NCBI GenBank assembly: GCA_002433675.1
Contig: DJIP01000130.1
Location: 1-12,025, forward strand
DNA: 12,025 nucleotides
Direction of reading: 5' to 3'
Source: Halomonas halophila
GTDB lineage: Bacteria; Pseudomonadota; Gammaproteobacteria; Pseudomonadales; Halomonadaceae
This document shows positions 1 to 7,337 of the stretch, piece after piece; position 1 is the stretch's first letter; the number at the start of each line of letters is the position of its first letter. The position numbers and the translations under genes were made by a program. Below the pieces are notes generated by a model. That model did no database searches. It saw only the letters and a program-made list of their open reading frames with translations, and was not told where the DNA came from.

Positions 1-44
1 GATCGCTATACTAAAGTCCCCCGTCGAAACCGGGCATACAGGGA

Positions 45-73
45 TTGCCGCGTTGCACAAGGCTCCCTATGCT
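45..73 (+). promoter_or_regulatory. Candidate sigma-70 promoter for the thiolase gene
   Basis: TTGCCG at 45-50 (4 of 6 to the -35 consensus) and TATGCT at 68-73 (4 of 6 to the -10 consensus) are separated by exactly 17 nt and lie just upstream of the thiolase start, predicting a short leader of about 30 nt. A second -10-like hexamer, TATACT at 7-12 (5 of 6), has any partner -35 outside the window, so a further upstream promoter is possible. This is pattern matching only. Confidence 0.4.
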
Positions 74-107
74 GACGGGACAGCCCCTTAAAGTCAGGAG
101 ACACTCC

Positions 108-1283
108 ATGCAAGAAGTGGTGATCGTTGCTGCACGCCGTACCGCCGTTGGCGCCTTCGGTGGCTCCCTCGCCGGCATTCCCGCCAGCGACCTTGGCGCC
201 GCTGTGATCAAGGACGTGCTGGCACAGACCGGCGTCAAGCCGGAACAGGTCGACGAGGTCCTGCTGGGGCAGGTGCTGACCGCCGGTGTCGGCCAGAACC
301 CCGCCCGTCAGGCGTCCATCAAGGCAGGCCTGCCCGACTCCGTGCCCGCCATGACCATCAACAAGGTCTGCGGCTCCGGCCTCAAGGCCCTGCATCTGGG
401 CGCCCAGGCGATCATGCTCGGCGACGCCGAGGTGATCATCGCCGGCGGCCAGGAAAACATGTCAGCGTCCCCCCACGTGCTGCCCAATTCACGCAACGGC
501 CAGCGTATGGGTGACTGGAAGGCCATCGATACCATGGTCCATGACGGCCTGTGGGACGCCTTCAACAACTACCACATGGGCATCACTGCCGAGAACCTCG
601 GCGAGAAGTACGGTGTCACCCGCGAGGAGATGGACACCTTCGCCGCCGCCTCTCAGCAGAAGGCCGCCGCCGCGATCAAGGAAGGCCGCTTCAAGGGCCA
701 GATCGTGCCGATCGAGATTCCCCAGCGCAAGGGCGACCCGGTGGTCTTCGACACCGACGAGAACCCGCGCGAAGTGTCCGCAGAAAAACTCGGCACCATG
801 CGTCCAGCGTTCAAGAAGGACGGCAGCGTGACCGCCGGCAACGCCTCCTCGCTCAACGATGGTGCCGCCGTGGTCATGCTGTGTTCCGCCGACAAGGCCA
901 AGGAGCTCGGCCTGGAGCCGCTGGCACGCATCAAGGCCTACTCCAACGCCGGCGTCGACCCGGCGATCATGGGCATCGGCCCGGCCCCGGCCACCCGCCG
1001 CTGCCTCGAGAAGGCCGGCTGGAGCATCGATGAGCTGGATCTGGTCGAGGCCAATGAGGCCTTCGCCGCCCAGGCTATCTCGGTCAACAAGGAACTCGGC
1101 TGGGATACCGACAAGATCAACGTCAACGGCGGCGCCATCGCCCTTGGCCACCCGATCGGCGCTTCCGGCTGCCGTGTGCTGGTGACCCTGGTCCACGAGA
1201 TGATCGCCCGCGACGCCAAGAAGGGCCTGGCCACCCTGTGTATCGGTGGCGGCCAGGGCGTGGCACTCGCCATCGAGCGCTGA
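108..1283 (+). CDS. Acetyl-CoA C-acetyltransferase (biosynthetic thiolase, 391 aa)
   Basis: Thiolase II condenses two acetyl-CoA to acetoacetyl-CoA (reversible), in the cytoplasm. It feeds polyhydroxybutyrate synthesis or short-chain fatty acid/ketone metabolism. The full thiolase fold is present with all catalytic elements: nucleophile Cys88 in [11 protein letters not shown], His156-Met157 of the substrate pocket, Asn316 in NEAF, His348 in [14 protein letters not shown], and acid/base Cys378 in CIGGGQG. These positions nearly coincide with the Zoogloea PHB thiolase as I recall it, and 391 aa is the usual length. I chose the ATG at 108 because AGGAG (96-100) sits 7 nt upstream and the protein then begins MQEVVIVAA as in the family. 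An in-frame ATG at 45 would add 21 unrelated residues and overlap the candidate promoter. No phaB or phaC is adjacent, so phaA versus atoB cannot be decided. It is the only gene on the + strand here. Confidence 0.96.
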   Translation: MQEVVIVAARRTAVGAFGGSLAGIPASDLGAAVIKDVLAQTGVKPEQVDEVLLGQVLTAGVGQNPARQASIKAGLPDSVPAMTINKVCGSGLKALHLGAQAIMLGDAEVIIAGGQENMSASPHVLPNSRNGQRMGDWKAIDTMVHDGLWDAFNNYHMGITAENLGEKYGVTREEMDTFAAASQQKAAAAIKEGRFKGQIVPIEIPQRKGDPVVFDTDENPREVSAEKLGTMRPAFKKDGSVTAGNASSLNDGAAVVMLCSADKAKELGLEPLARIKAYSNAGVDPAIMGIGPAPATRRCLEKAGWSIDELDLVEANEAFAAQAISVNKELGWDTDKINVNGGAIALGHPIGASGCRVLVTLVHEMIARDAKKGLATLCIGGGQGVALAIER

Positions 1284-1417
1284 TCAGCGTCAGACGGCAC
1301 TGAACAAGTGTCATCGCATCTGGGCTAGACGAGCGAAGCCCCCGCACCAGCGGGGGCTTTTTCATGTCACGTCCCATCGACCCAAGAGACGCAGTCGCCG
1401 GCCTCCTGCGCCAGGGT
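1284..1417. other. Convergent intergenic region between thiolase and symporter
   Basis: Between the two convergent stops the only recognisable element is the thiolase terminator at 1336-1362. On the minus strand I see no stem followed by Ts after the symporter stop, so symporter transcripts may depend on the back side of that stem or on Rho. Confidence 0.7.
1336..1362 (+). terminator. Rho-independent terminator of the thiolase gene
   Basis: A perfect 10 bp stem (1336-1345 with 1350-1359, GC-rich core GCCCCCGC/GCGGGGGC) with a 4 nt ACCA loop is followed by further Ts, giving a five-T run at 1358-1362. It starts 53 nt after the thiolase stop. The same stem lies downstream of the convergent symporter gene, but on that strand it is followed by CGCTCG rather than Ts, so it is a poor terminator in that direction. 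Confidence 0.9.
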
Positions 1418-2950
1418 TCAGGCCCCGCCGTCCACCGTGCCTTGTTGGCGGCAGCAAGCCTCCTGGGCCTTGTTCCACCGCTCTTGCGACCAGGCCGGTG
1501 CCGCCAGGCGAAAGAAGCGCTCCACCACCGCCGACTCGGTGGGTCGGCTTGTCAGGCTGGTCACGACGAACACCGGCAGATTGACCAACAGTCCCCAGAA
1601 ACCAGCGTGGATACCCAGCGGATGCGGCCACAGGGTGATGCAGGCCACCGTCACCACAAAGCCCGCCAGGATGCCGGCGGTCACGCCACGAGCATTGGCC
1701 CGGGGCCAGAAGAACATGCCGATAAAGGCCGGCAGTACCTGGGAGGCGAAGCCGAGGCCGATCAGCAGGATCATCACCAGGCTACCCGGCTCGGCGATCG
1801 CCAGCGGCGCGATCACCAGCGCCATCAAGGGCACGATCAGGCGCTTGGCCCAGCGCCCGGCAAGCTCGTCTCTGAAGCCGGCCCAGGGCCCGATCACGTC
1901 GCGGCTGAGACTCAGCGCCACCGAGTGGATAAAGGGCTCCGACGAGGACATCGAGGCGGCCAGGGTGCCGGCGCCAAGAAGGCCCACCAGAAGTGCCGGC
2001 AGGTTGGCCATGGCGTACTCGAGCACCACGGTATCGGCGCGCTCGAGCCCCGGCAGGGCAAAGACGCCGATAAAGCCCACCGTCACCAGCGGCAGGATCA
2101 CCAGATAGTAGCTGGGCAGCCAGGTGGCGGAGAGGCGCAGGGTGCGCGCCGAGGTGGCGCTCATCCACTGGGTCCACACCGGCGGCATGAACGACAGCAT
2201 CGAGACGACGATCGAGGTGGTCCAGAAGGCAAAGCTCATATCGCCGCCGGCCCCTGGCAGGGTCACAAACTCCGGGCGCTCGGCGAGGGCCTGGCGGTAT
2301 ACCTCGTCAAACCCCCACTGGCCGGTAGCGCTGTGGGTGGCCCACAGGCCGACGGTCCAGGCCACCGCGAACATCAGGATGCCCTGGAAGACGTTGGTGC
2401 GACCGATGGCCCGCTGTCCGCGCAGGGTGAGGTAGACCGCGATGGCGCCGAGCACGATCAACACCCCCAGCCAGATCGGGATGCGCCCGCCGCTCATCAC
2501 ATTGAGGATGTAGGCCGAGCCGATGGTCTGCAGCACCGCGTAGGCCAGCGAACCAATCGCCATCACCAGCGCCGCCAGGGCGCCGAGCCCCGGGCTCTGG
2601 TAGCGATCGGCGATGGCGCTGGCCTGGGTGACATGGCCGAAGTGGGCACCGAAGGCCCACACCCGGGGGCCGAAGTACCAGGCCACCAATGCCAGATAGC
2701 CCAGGTAGACCACCACGTAGAACACCGGTACGCCCTTGGCGTAGGCCCAGCCTGGCGCCCCCATGAAGGTGTAGGCGCTGACGCTGCCAGCGGCGATCAG
2801 CAGGTACAGCGTCACCGGCCCCATGCTGCGCCCGGCCACGCCCCACTCCTCCAGCGCGTTCGACGAGCGCCCGGCGCGCCCGCCCAGCCCGATGATCAAG
2901 GCCAGCAGGACGTAGCCCAGGGTCAGACTCAGCGGCAACCATTCACTCAT
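1418..2950 (-). CDS. Sodium:solute symporter family (SSS/SLC5) transporter, 510 aa
   Basis: This is an inner-membrane secondary transporter predicted to couple Na+ (or H+) entry to uptake of an organic solute. The protein is strongly hydrophobic, with about 13 membrane segments. Family features include the TM2 stretch SVSAYTFMGAPGWAY near residues 56-70 and the Na+-site-like LAASMSSSEPF near residues 331-340, followed by SLSRD. I chose the ATG at 2950 because GAGGT (2956-2960) lies 5 nt upstream and the first membrane helix follows at once (MSEWLPLSLTLGYVLLAL). A longer in-frame start at 3001 would add a charged 17-residue tail. Its start overlaps the stop of the upstream DUF3311-like gene (ATGAGTGA), so the two are probably translationally coupled. 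The substrate cannot be read from sequence. It does not closely resemble E. coli PanF as I recall it. A monocarboxylate permease of the MctP type, which I recall being paired with a DUF3311 protein, is one candidate. Confidence 0.88.
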   Translation of the reverse strand: MSEWLPLSLTLGYVLLALIIGLGGRAGRSSNALEEWGVAGRSMGPVTLYLLIAAGSVSAYTFMGAPGWAYAKGVPVFYVVVYLGYLALVAWYFGPRVWAFGAHFGHVTQASAIADRYQSPGLGALAALVMAIGSLAYAVLQTIGSAYILNVMSGGRIPIWLGVLIVLGAIAVYLTLRGQRAIGRTNVFQGILMFAVAWTVGLWATHSATGQWGFDEVYRQALAERPEFVTLPGAGGDMSFAFWTTSIVVSMLSFMPPVWTQWMSATSARTLRLSATWLPSYYLVILPLVTVGFIGVFALPGLERADTVVLEYAMANLPALLVGLLGAGTLAASMSSSEPFIHSVALSLSRDVIGPWAGFRDELAGRWAKRLIVPLMALVIAPLAIAEPGSLVMILLIGLGFASQVLPAFIGMFFWPRANARGVTAGILAGFVVTVACITLWPHPLGIHAGFWGLLVNLPVFVVTSLTSRPTESAVVERFFRLAAPAWSQERWNKAQEACCRQQGTVDGGA

Positions 2951-3245
2951 CGTCGACCTCGCCCTTTCCCACCTTTCCGACCCTTGCGCGCGTATCGCCA
3001 TTGCCAGCTTGCTCGCCAGCTTCGTGCTGACCTCGATGCAGCAGACGATTACCCAGCAGCATCGTCAGCGTACAGCCGACCAGGATCAGGTAGCTCCAGG
3101 CCACCAGCGCAGGCAGGCCCAGCACCAGTCGCGCCTGATTGACCAGCGCGATCACGGGCCACACGCCCGCAGCGAACACGGCGACGGACGCCGCCAGCAC
3201 CAGCCAGCCACGCAGGCTGGTTGGCACAACAAAAGAAGAAGGCAT
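2943..3245 (-). CDS. Small two-helix membrane protein, DUF3311-like, partner of the symporter (100 aa)
   Basis: The 100-residue protein has two predicted membrane helices, roughly residues 13-36 (LVLAASVAVFAAGVWPVIAL) and 44-66, joined by a loop with the VLGLP motif typical of DUF3311 proteins. A hydrophilic tail of about 30 residues, rich in charge and Gly, follows. I chose the ATG at 3245 because GAGGAG (3251-3256) is 5 nt upstream; an upstream in-frame start at 3320 lacks such a site. That Shine-Dalgarno lies within the self-complementary 12-mer CGAGGAGCCTCG directly before the ATG, which may damp initiation. The stop overlaps the symporter start by 8 nt. In the family, such small proteins recur next to SSS transporters and are thought to be accessory subunits; here that role is inference. 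A YhdT/DUF997 assignment was considered but fits less well. Confidence 0.72.
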   Translation of the reverse strand: MPSSFVVPTSLRGWLVLAASVAVFAAGVWPVIALVNQARLVLGLPALVAWSYLILVGCTLTMLLGNRLLHRGQHEAGEQAGNGDTRARVGKVGKGEVDDE

Positions 3246-3360
3246 CGAGGCTCCTCGACTCGTGATACATCCATCATGAAACAACGAAAGCAAAAGCGAG
3301 CCGAGGTTACGCTCTGCCACGACTCACGGTAAGGGCTCAAGGCTTGCGCCATGCCCCGGA
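3246..3360. other. Intergenic region between the MFS gene and the DUF3311-like gene
   Basis: The 115 nt gap lies between two minus-strand genes. It contains the GAGGAG Shine-Dalgarno for the DUF3311-like gene within the 12-mer at 3246-3257, and an AT-richer stretch (about 3260-3295) that could hold a promoter but shows no clear hexamer pair. No intrinsic terminator for the MFS gene was found; GAGC/GCTC followed by GCTTTTGC near 3285-3305 is too short a stem to call. Confidence 0.5.
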
Positions 3361-4599
3361 TCAAGACGGCGAAGACGTCACGCCCTGGCCCGCGCCCTGA
3401 CGACCGACCACCCGAGAAGGTGTCACTGCGATCAGCAGCGCCGCCACCACGAACAGTCCTCCCGCCGCCAGCAGTACCGCCGATAGCCCGAGCGCATCCA
3501 CCACCTGGCCGCCGGACAGGGCACCAAGACCGATCGACAGGTTGAACACGAAGGCCATCATGGCGGTGGCCGCCTCGGGATTGGTGGCCGAGCGCAGGAT
3601 CCAGGTCTGCAGGCTGACCGAGATACCGCCGAACACCAGCCCCCACAGCATCAGCAACACCGTGGCGCTGAACGGGCGGGTACCCAGCCAGGGAAAGGCC
3701 AGGGTCGTGGCCGCCAGCACCAAGGGTATCAGCAGCACCGTGAGATAGGGCCGGCGACCGGCGAGGCTACCGGCAATGAAGTTGCCGACGAGTCCCGCCG
3801 CGCCGAACAGCAGCAGCAGGCGAGAGACGTCACCCAGCTCCACCCCGCCAAGACGCTGCAGGATCGGGCTGACGAAGGTATAGGCGCCAAAGTGGCCGAC
3901 CACGATCAGCGCGGTCGCCAGGGCGCCGATGCACACGCCAGGCACCCTGAGCTGCCCGCCGAGACTCGCCAGTCGCACCGGCTTATGGGCAGGCAGGCTC
4001 GGCAACAGATGCCACAGCCCGATGCACACCACCACACTCAGGCCGCCGAGGGCGGCAAAGGCGGTACGCCAGTCGCTGACATCACCCAGCCAGGTCCCCG
4101 CCGGCACCCCCAGCACCGTGGCCGCGGCGACACCGCTGAAGATCAGCGACATCGCCCGCGGCACCTGCTCGAGCGCCACCAGCCTGCCGGCGAGTCCGCC
4201 GGCGATGGCCCAGAAGCCACCGATGCAGCAGCCGATCAGCACCCGGGTGGCCAGCAGCCAGCCAAAGCTGTCCATCAACGCACCGAGGACACTGGCCAGG
4301 GCCATCAGGGCCATCAGCCCGGTCAGCAGGTAGCGGCGATCGAGCCGCCCCACCGCCACCGGCAACAGCGGCGCGGCGAACGCTGCCACTACCCCGGGCA
4401 CGGTGATCATCAAGCCCGCCTTGCCCTCGCTGACGCCCAGTGAGGAGGAAAGCTGGGACAGGAGCCCGATGGGAAGCTGCTCGGCGGTCACCAGCAGGAA
4501 GATGCCGGCCATCACACTGACCACGGCCCACCAGTCGCGGCGACGGGTGGTGGCCTTGGCGGGCGCGGCCGAAGTGGAATCGAATTGCGTCATGTCCAT
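3361..4599 (-). CDS. MFS transporter, DHA1 (drug:H+ antiporter-1) type exporter, 412 aa
   Basis: This is a 12-helix inner-membrane major facilitator predicted to export small molecules against proton entry. Family relatives include AraJ, SotB, YdhP and NepI, which move sugars, drugs or purine nucleosides. Visible features are the N-terminal QLPIGLLSQLSSSLGVS segment near residues 41-57, a motif A-like GRLDRR loop at 84-89 between TM2 and TM3, and a motif C-like stretch around 156-172 (GVPAG) that is typical of antiporters. The C-terminal repeat contains FNLSIGLGALSGGQVVD near 352-368. Length is normal. The start is uncertain: ATG at 4599 and ATG at 4593 (two codons later) are both possible and neither has a strong Shine-Dalgarno. 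No promoter is obvious. It lies 101 nt beyond pnp and 115 nt before the DUF3311-like gene, on the same strand as both, so linkage to the symporter pair is possible but unproven. Substrate unknown. Confidence 0.88.
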   Translation of the reverse strand: MDMTQFDSTSAAPAKATTRRRDWWAVVSVMAGIFLLVTAEQLPIGLLSQLSSSLGVSEGKAGLMITVPGVVAAFAAPLLPVAVGRLDRRYLLTGLMALMALASVLGALMDSFGWLLATRVLIGCCIGGFWAIAGGLAGRLVALEQVPRAMSLIFSGVAAATVLGVPAGTWLGDVSDWRTAFAALGGLSVVVCIGLWHLLPSLPAHKPVRLASLGGQLRVPGVCIGALATALIVVGHFGAYTFVSPILQRLGGVELGDVSRLLLLFGAAGLVGNFIAGSLAGRRPYLTVLLIPLVLAATTLAFPWLGTRPFSATVLLMLWGLVFGGISVSLQTWILRSATNPEAATAMMAFVFNLSIGLGALSGGQVVDALGLSAVLLAAGGLFVVAALLIAVTPSRVVGRQGAGQGVTSSPS

Positions 4600-4650
4600 C
4601 TCGTTACCGCCCGGTGGGCGCGCCTACAGGGGCATCACCGGGACACACAC

Positions 4651-4684
4651 AAAAACGCCCCCGTGGCGTCAGCGACGGGGGCGT
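4651..4684 (-). terminator. Rho-independent terminator closing the nusA-pnp cluster
   Basis: On the minus strand a 10 bp perfect stem, ACGCCCCCGT (4684-4675) with ACGGGGGCGT (4664-4655), encloses a 10 nt loop and runs directly into TTTT (4654-4651). It lies 16 nt after the pnp stop. It separates the ribosomal/RNA-decay cluster from the downstream MFS gene. Confidence 0.92.
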
Positions 4685-4700
4685 CAGACACCGAGTGCGA

Positions 4701-6833
4701 TCAGATCTCGGTTTCGGCTTCCTCGGCTTCGAAGGCAGCCTTCTCTTCTTCGGTCATTTCCTTGATCGTCAGCTTGACGCGATTGCGGTTGTCGATGTCG
4801 AGCACCTTGACCACGATCTCGTCACCCTCATTGAGGTAGTCACGCACGTCGTTGACACGCTCGGGCACGATCTGGGAGATGTGCACCAGGCCGTCGGTAC
4901 CCGGCATGATGTTGACGAAGGCGCCGAAGTCGGCGATACGCACCACCTTGCCACGGTACAGCTTGCCGATTTCCGCCTCGGCGGTGATCGCCAGCACGGT
5001 ATCGATGGCCTTCTTGGCGGCCTTCTTGTCCTCGGCGTAGATGCGCACGGTGCCGTCGTCGTCCAGGTCGATGGAGGCGCCGGTGTCGTCGCAGATCTTG
5101 CGGATGGTGGCGCCACCCTTGCCGATGACGTCGCGGATCTTGTCCGGGTCGATCTTGATGGTGGCCATGGAGGGCGCGTTGTCGGAGACCTCGGCGCGGC
5201 TCTCGGCGATCACGGTGTTCATCTGCTCGAGGATGCTGATCCGCGCATCATGGGCCTGGTTCAGGGCCGTTTCCATGATCTGCTCGTCGATACCCTCGAT
5301 CTTGATGTCCATCTGCAGGGCGGTCACACCCTCGGCGCTGCCGGCCACCTTGAAGTCCATGTCGCCGAGGTGATCCTCGTCGCCGAGGATGTCGGTCAGC
5401 ACGGCGTAGCCGTCAGCGTCCTTGACCAGACCCATGGCGATACCCGCCACCGGTGCCTTGATCGGCACGCCGGCGTCCATCAGTGCCAGCGAGGTGCCGC
5501 AGACAGAGGCCATGGAACTGGAGCCGTTGGACTCGGTGATCTCGGAGACCACGCGAATGGTGTAGGGGAAGTCTTCTTCCGCCGGCAGCATGGCCTGGAC
5601 GCCACGACGGGCCAGACGACCGTGGCCGATCTCGCGACGCTTGGGACCGCCCATGAAGCCGGCCTCGCCCACCGAGTAGGGGGGGAAGTTGTAGTGCAGC
5701 AGGAAGCGGTCCTTGCGCTCGCCTTCCAGCGACTCGATCAGTTGGGAGTCACGCAGGGTGCCCAGGGTCGCGACCACCACCGCCTGGGTCTCGCCACGGG
5801 TGAAGATGGCGCTGCCGTGGGTCTTGGGCAGGGTGCCGGCTTCGATAGCCAGCGGACGCACGGTCTTGTGGTCGCGGCCGTCGATACGCGGCTCACCCTT
5901 GATCACGCGGGCACGTACCACACGCTTCTCGAGACCGGCGAAGGCGCCTTCGACCTCGGAGGCCTCGAACTTGCCGTCTTCGTCACCGGCCAGCTTCTCG
6001 ACGGCCTCGGCCTTGAGCGCGGACAGGGCATCCTGGCGCTGCATCTTGTCGGTGATGCGGTAGGCTTCGCCGACCTTGGCTTCGAAGCCCTGGGCCAGGG
6101 CTTCCTTGAGCGCGGTGTTCTCGGCGGCGGGCTGCCACTCCCACTTGGCCTTGCCGGCCTCGGCGGTCAGTTCGTTGATCGCCTGGATGACGGTCTGCAT
6201 CTCCTGGTGGCCGAACAGCACGGCGCCCAGCATCTCGTCCTCGAGCAGCTCTTCGGCCTCGGACTCGACCATCAGCACGGCCTTCTCGGTGCCGGCCACG
6301 ACCATGTTCAGCTCGGAACCACCGAGTTCCTCGACGGTCGGGTTGAGGAAGTAGCCACGCTCTTCATTGAAGCCCACACGAGCGGCGCCGATGGGACCAT
6401 TGAAGGGCACGCCGGAAATCGCCAGCGCCGCCGAGGTGCCGATCATCGCGGCGATGTCCGGATCGTGGTTACGATCGGTGGACAGCACGGTGCAGATGAC
6501 CTGGACTTCGTTCATGAAGCTCTTGGGGAACAGCGGACGGATCGGACGGTCGATCAGTCGCGAGGTGAGGGTTTCCTTCTCGGTGGGACGCCCTTCACGC
6601 TTGAAGAAGCCGCCGGGAATCTTGCCGACCGCGTAGGTCTTTTCCTGGTAGTGGACAGACAACGGGAAGAAAGGCTGGCTCGGGTTGGCTTCCTTTCTCG
6701 CCACCACGGTGCACAGCACCACGGTGTCGTCCATGGTGACCATCACGGCACCGGTGGCCTGGCGGGCGATGCGCCCGGTTTCCAGGGTGACGGTGCTGCG
6801 ACCGTACTGAAACGTCTTCTTGACCGGATTCAC
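4701..6833 (-). CDS. pnp: Polyribonucleotide nucleotidyltransferase (PNPase), 710 aa
   Basis: PNPase is a trimeric 3'-5' exoribonuclease that uses phosphate to release nucleoside diphosphates and can run in reverse to add tails. It is a degradosome partner acting in the cytoplasm. Domain order is complete: first RNase PH domain (about 1-140) with the FFKR loop at 76-79, a helical linker, a second catalytic RNase PH domain (about 310-545) with GSSS at 437-440 and the acidic pair Asp487/Asp493 in [11 protein letters not shown], a KH domain with GKGG at 571-574, and an S1 domain (about 622-690) with FGAFV. The tail is acidic. Length matches the family. The start codon is GTG at 6833, with AAAGGA 7 nt upstream; the next ATG (residue 31) would remove part of the first domain. 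It is last in the cluster, 234 nt after rpsO, with a structured leader that suggests the RNase III/PNPase feedback known in E. coli. Confidence 0.98.
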   Translation of the reverse strand: MNPVKKTFQYGRSTVTLETGRIARQATGAVMVTMDDTVVLCTVVARKEANPSQPFFPLSVHYQEKTYAVGKIPGGFFKREGRPTEKETLTSRLIDRPIRPLFPKSFMNEVQVICTVLSTDRNHDPDIAAMIGTSAALAISGVPFNGPIGAARVGFNEERGYFLNPTVEELGGSELNMVVAGTEKAVLMVESEAEELLEDEMLGAVLFGHQEMQTVIQAINELTAEAGKAKWEWQPAAENTALKEALAQGFEAKVGEAYRITDKMQRQDALSALKAEAVEKLAGDEDGKFEASEVEGAFAGLEKRVVRARVIKGEPRIDGRDHKTVRPLAIEAGTLPKTHGSAIFTRGETQAVVVATLGTLRDSQLIESLEGERKDRFLLHYNFPPYSVGEAGFMGGPKRREIGHGRLARRGVQAMLPAEEDFPYTIRVVSEITESNGSSSMASVCGTSLALMDAGVPIKAPVAGIAMGLVKDADGYAVLTDILGDEDHLGDMDFKVAGSAEGVTALQMDIKIEGIDEQIMETALNQAHDARISILEQMNTVIAESRAEVSDNAPSMATIKIDPDKIRDVIGKGGATIRKICDDTGASIDLDDDGTVRIYAEDKKAAKKAIDTVLAITAEAEIGKLYRGKVVRIADFGAFVNIMPGTDGLVHISQIVPERVNDVRDYLNEGDEIVVKVLDIDNRNRVKLTIKEMTEEEKAAFEAEEAETEI

Positions 6834-6883
6834 GGCGACTTCCTTTACTTTTCGATGTTTGGGTCGTTTTTGACTCGGCGACT

Positions 6884-6889
6884 ATTTTA
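6884..6889 (-). promoter_or_regulatory. Possible -10 element of a pnp-proximal promoter
   Basis: Read on the minus strand, TAAAAT (5 of 6 to the -10 consensus) lies about 50 nt before the pnp GTG in an otherwise GC-rich leader. The best-placed -35 candidate, GTGGCC at an 18 nt spacing, is poor (3 of 6). A small inverted repeat (GCCC-loop-GGGC, 6899-6910) and two copies of CTTGACC lie just upstream. The call is weak; pnp is also expected to be transcribed from upstream promoters. Confidence 0.25.
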
Positions 6890-6984
6890 GGGGGTCAAGC
6901 CCGTGAGGGCCACCACAAAGGTCAAGGGAGTTTCAAGTGGCCGCCGCTGCCTGCCGCGACCGCGCACAACGCTGTACCACCAAC

Positions 6985-7018
6985 GACAACGGGCAGCCCC
7001 GTGGGGCTGCCCGTTGTC
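6985..7018 (-). repeat. Perfect 16+16 nt inverted repeat in the rpsO-pnp intercistronic region
   Basis: Arms 6985-7000 and 7003-7018 are exact reverse complements separated by only GT, so the RNA can form a hairpin of about 15 bp (GACAACGGGCAGCCCC arm on the minus strand). It sits 50 nt after the rpsO stop and 151 nt before the pnp start. No U-tract follows on the minus strand (next bases GTTGGTGG) and none on the plus strand, so a classical terminator is doubtful. Its position matches the long pnp-leader hairpin that RNase III cleaves in E. coli, which makes it a candidate processing site. Confidence 0.85.
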
Positions 7019-7025
7019 TGACGCC

Positions 7026-7041
7026 GCTTCCCGAAGGAAGC
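7026..7041 (-). repeat. UUCG-capped hairpin just after rpsO
   Basis: On the minus strand GCTTCC-TTCG-GGAAGC forms a perfect 6 bp stem with the extra-stable c(UUCG)g tetraloop, 26 nt downstream of the rpsO stop. No U-tract follows. It probably protects or marks the rpsO mRNA 3' end, or acts together with the longer hairpin that starts 7 nt further on. The function is inferred; the structure is directly visible. Confidence 0.75.
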
Positions 7042-7067
7042 CTTGTCGCGCTTGCTGCTCGTGCGTC

Positions 7068-7337
7068 TTAGCGACGCAGACCCAGACGCTGGATCAGCGA
7101 CTGATAGCGCTCGAAGTCCTTGCGCTTGAGGTAGTCAAGCAGCTTGCGGCGCTGGTTGACCATGCGGATCAGGCCACGACGGGAGTGGTGATCCTGCTTG
7201 TTGGTCTTGAAGTGATCCTGCAGGCCATTGATGTTGGCGCTGAGCAGGGCCACCTGAACCTCGGGGGAACCGGTGTCGCTGTCACCACGGCCGTATTCGT
7301 TGACGATTTCGGCCTTCTGTTCGGCGGTAAGTGCCAT
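7068..7337 (-). CDS. rpsO: 30S ribosomal protein S15, 89 aa
   Basis: S15 is a primary 16S rRNA-binding protein that nucleates the 30S platform and contacts 23S rRNA in intersubunit bridge B4. The sequence is full length and canonical: [15 protein letters not shown] at the N-terminus, the RNA-binding [15 protein letters not shown] region at about 18-32, the conserved HHSRRGL loop at about 49-55, and the LDYLKRKD...[13 protein letters not shown]-terminus. The ATG at 7337 has GGAG 6 nt upstream. It follows truB after a 90 nt gap that carries inverted repeats, and precedes pnp as in E. coli and most gammaproteobacteria. In E. coli S15 represses its own translation by binding a leader pseudoknot; a comparable arrangement may exist here (see the leader entry). 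Confidence 0.99.
   Translation of the reverse strand: MALTAEQKAEIVNEYGRGDSDTGSPEVQVALLSANINGLQDHFKTNKQDHHSRRGLIRMVNQRRKLLDYLKRKDFERYQSLIQRLGLRR

Noticed and set aside
489..1196. A 235-codon minus-strand open frame inside the thiolase gene
   Set aside because: The thiolase on the + strand has every catalytic motif in place; the reverse frame is a GC-bias artefact.
1364..3142. A 592-codon open frame on the + strand, antisense to the symporter
   Set aside because: It is full of His, Gln, Arg and Gly with no hydrophobic core pattern and spans two real minus-strand genes; a shadow frame.
3285..3305. Possible terminator for the MFS gene (GAGC/GCTC then GCTTTTGC on the minus strand)
   Set aside because: The stem is 4 bp with a long loop and the T-run is short and offset; too weak to call.
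4614..6890. A 758-codon open frame on the + strand, antisense to pnp
   Set aside because: It mirrors the codon phase of pnp, is extremely rich in His, Gly, Asp and Gln, has no family motif, and has no Shine-Dalgarno. High third-position GC in pnp removes stop codons from the opposite frame.
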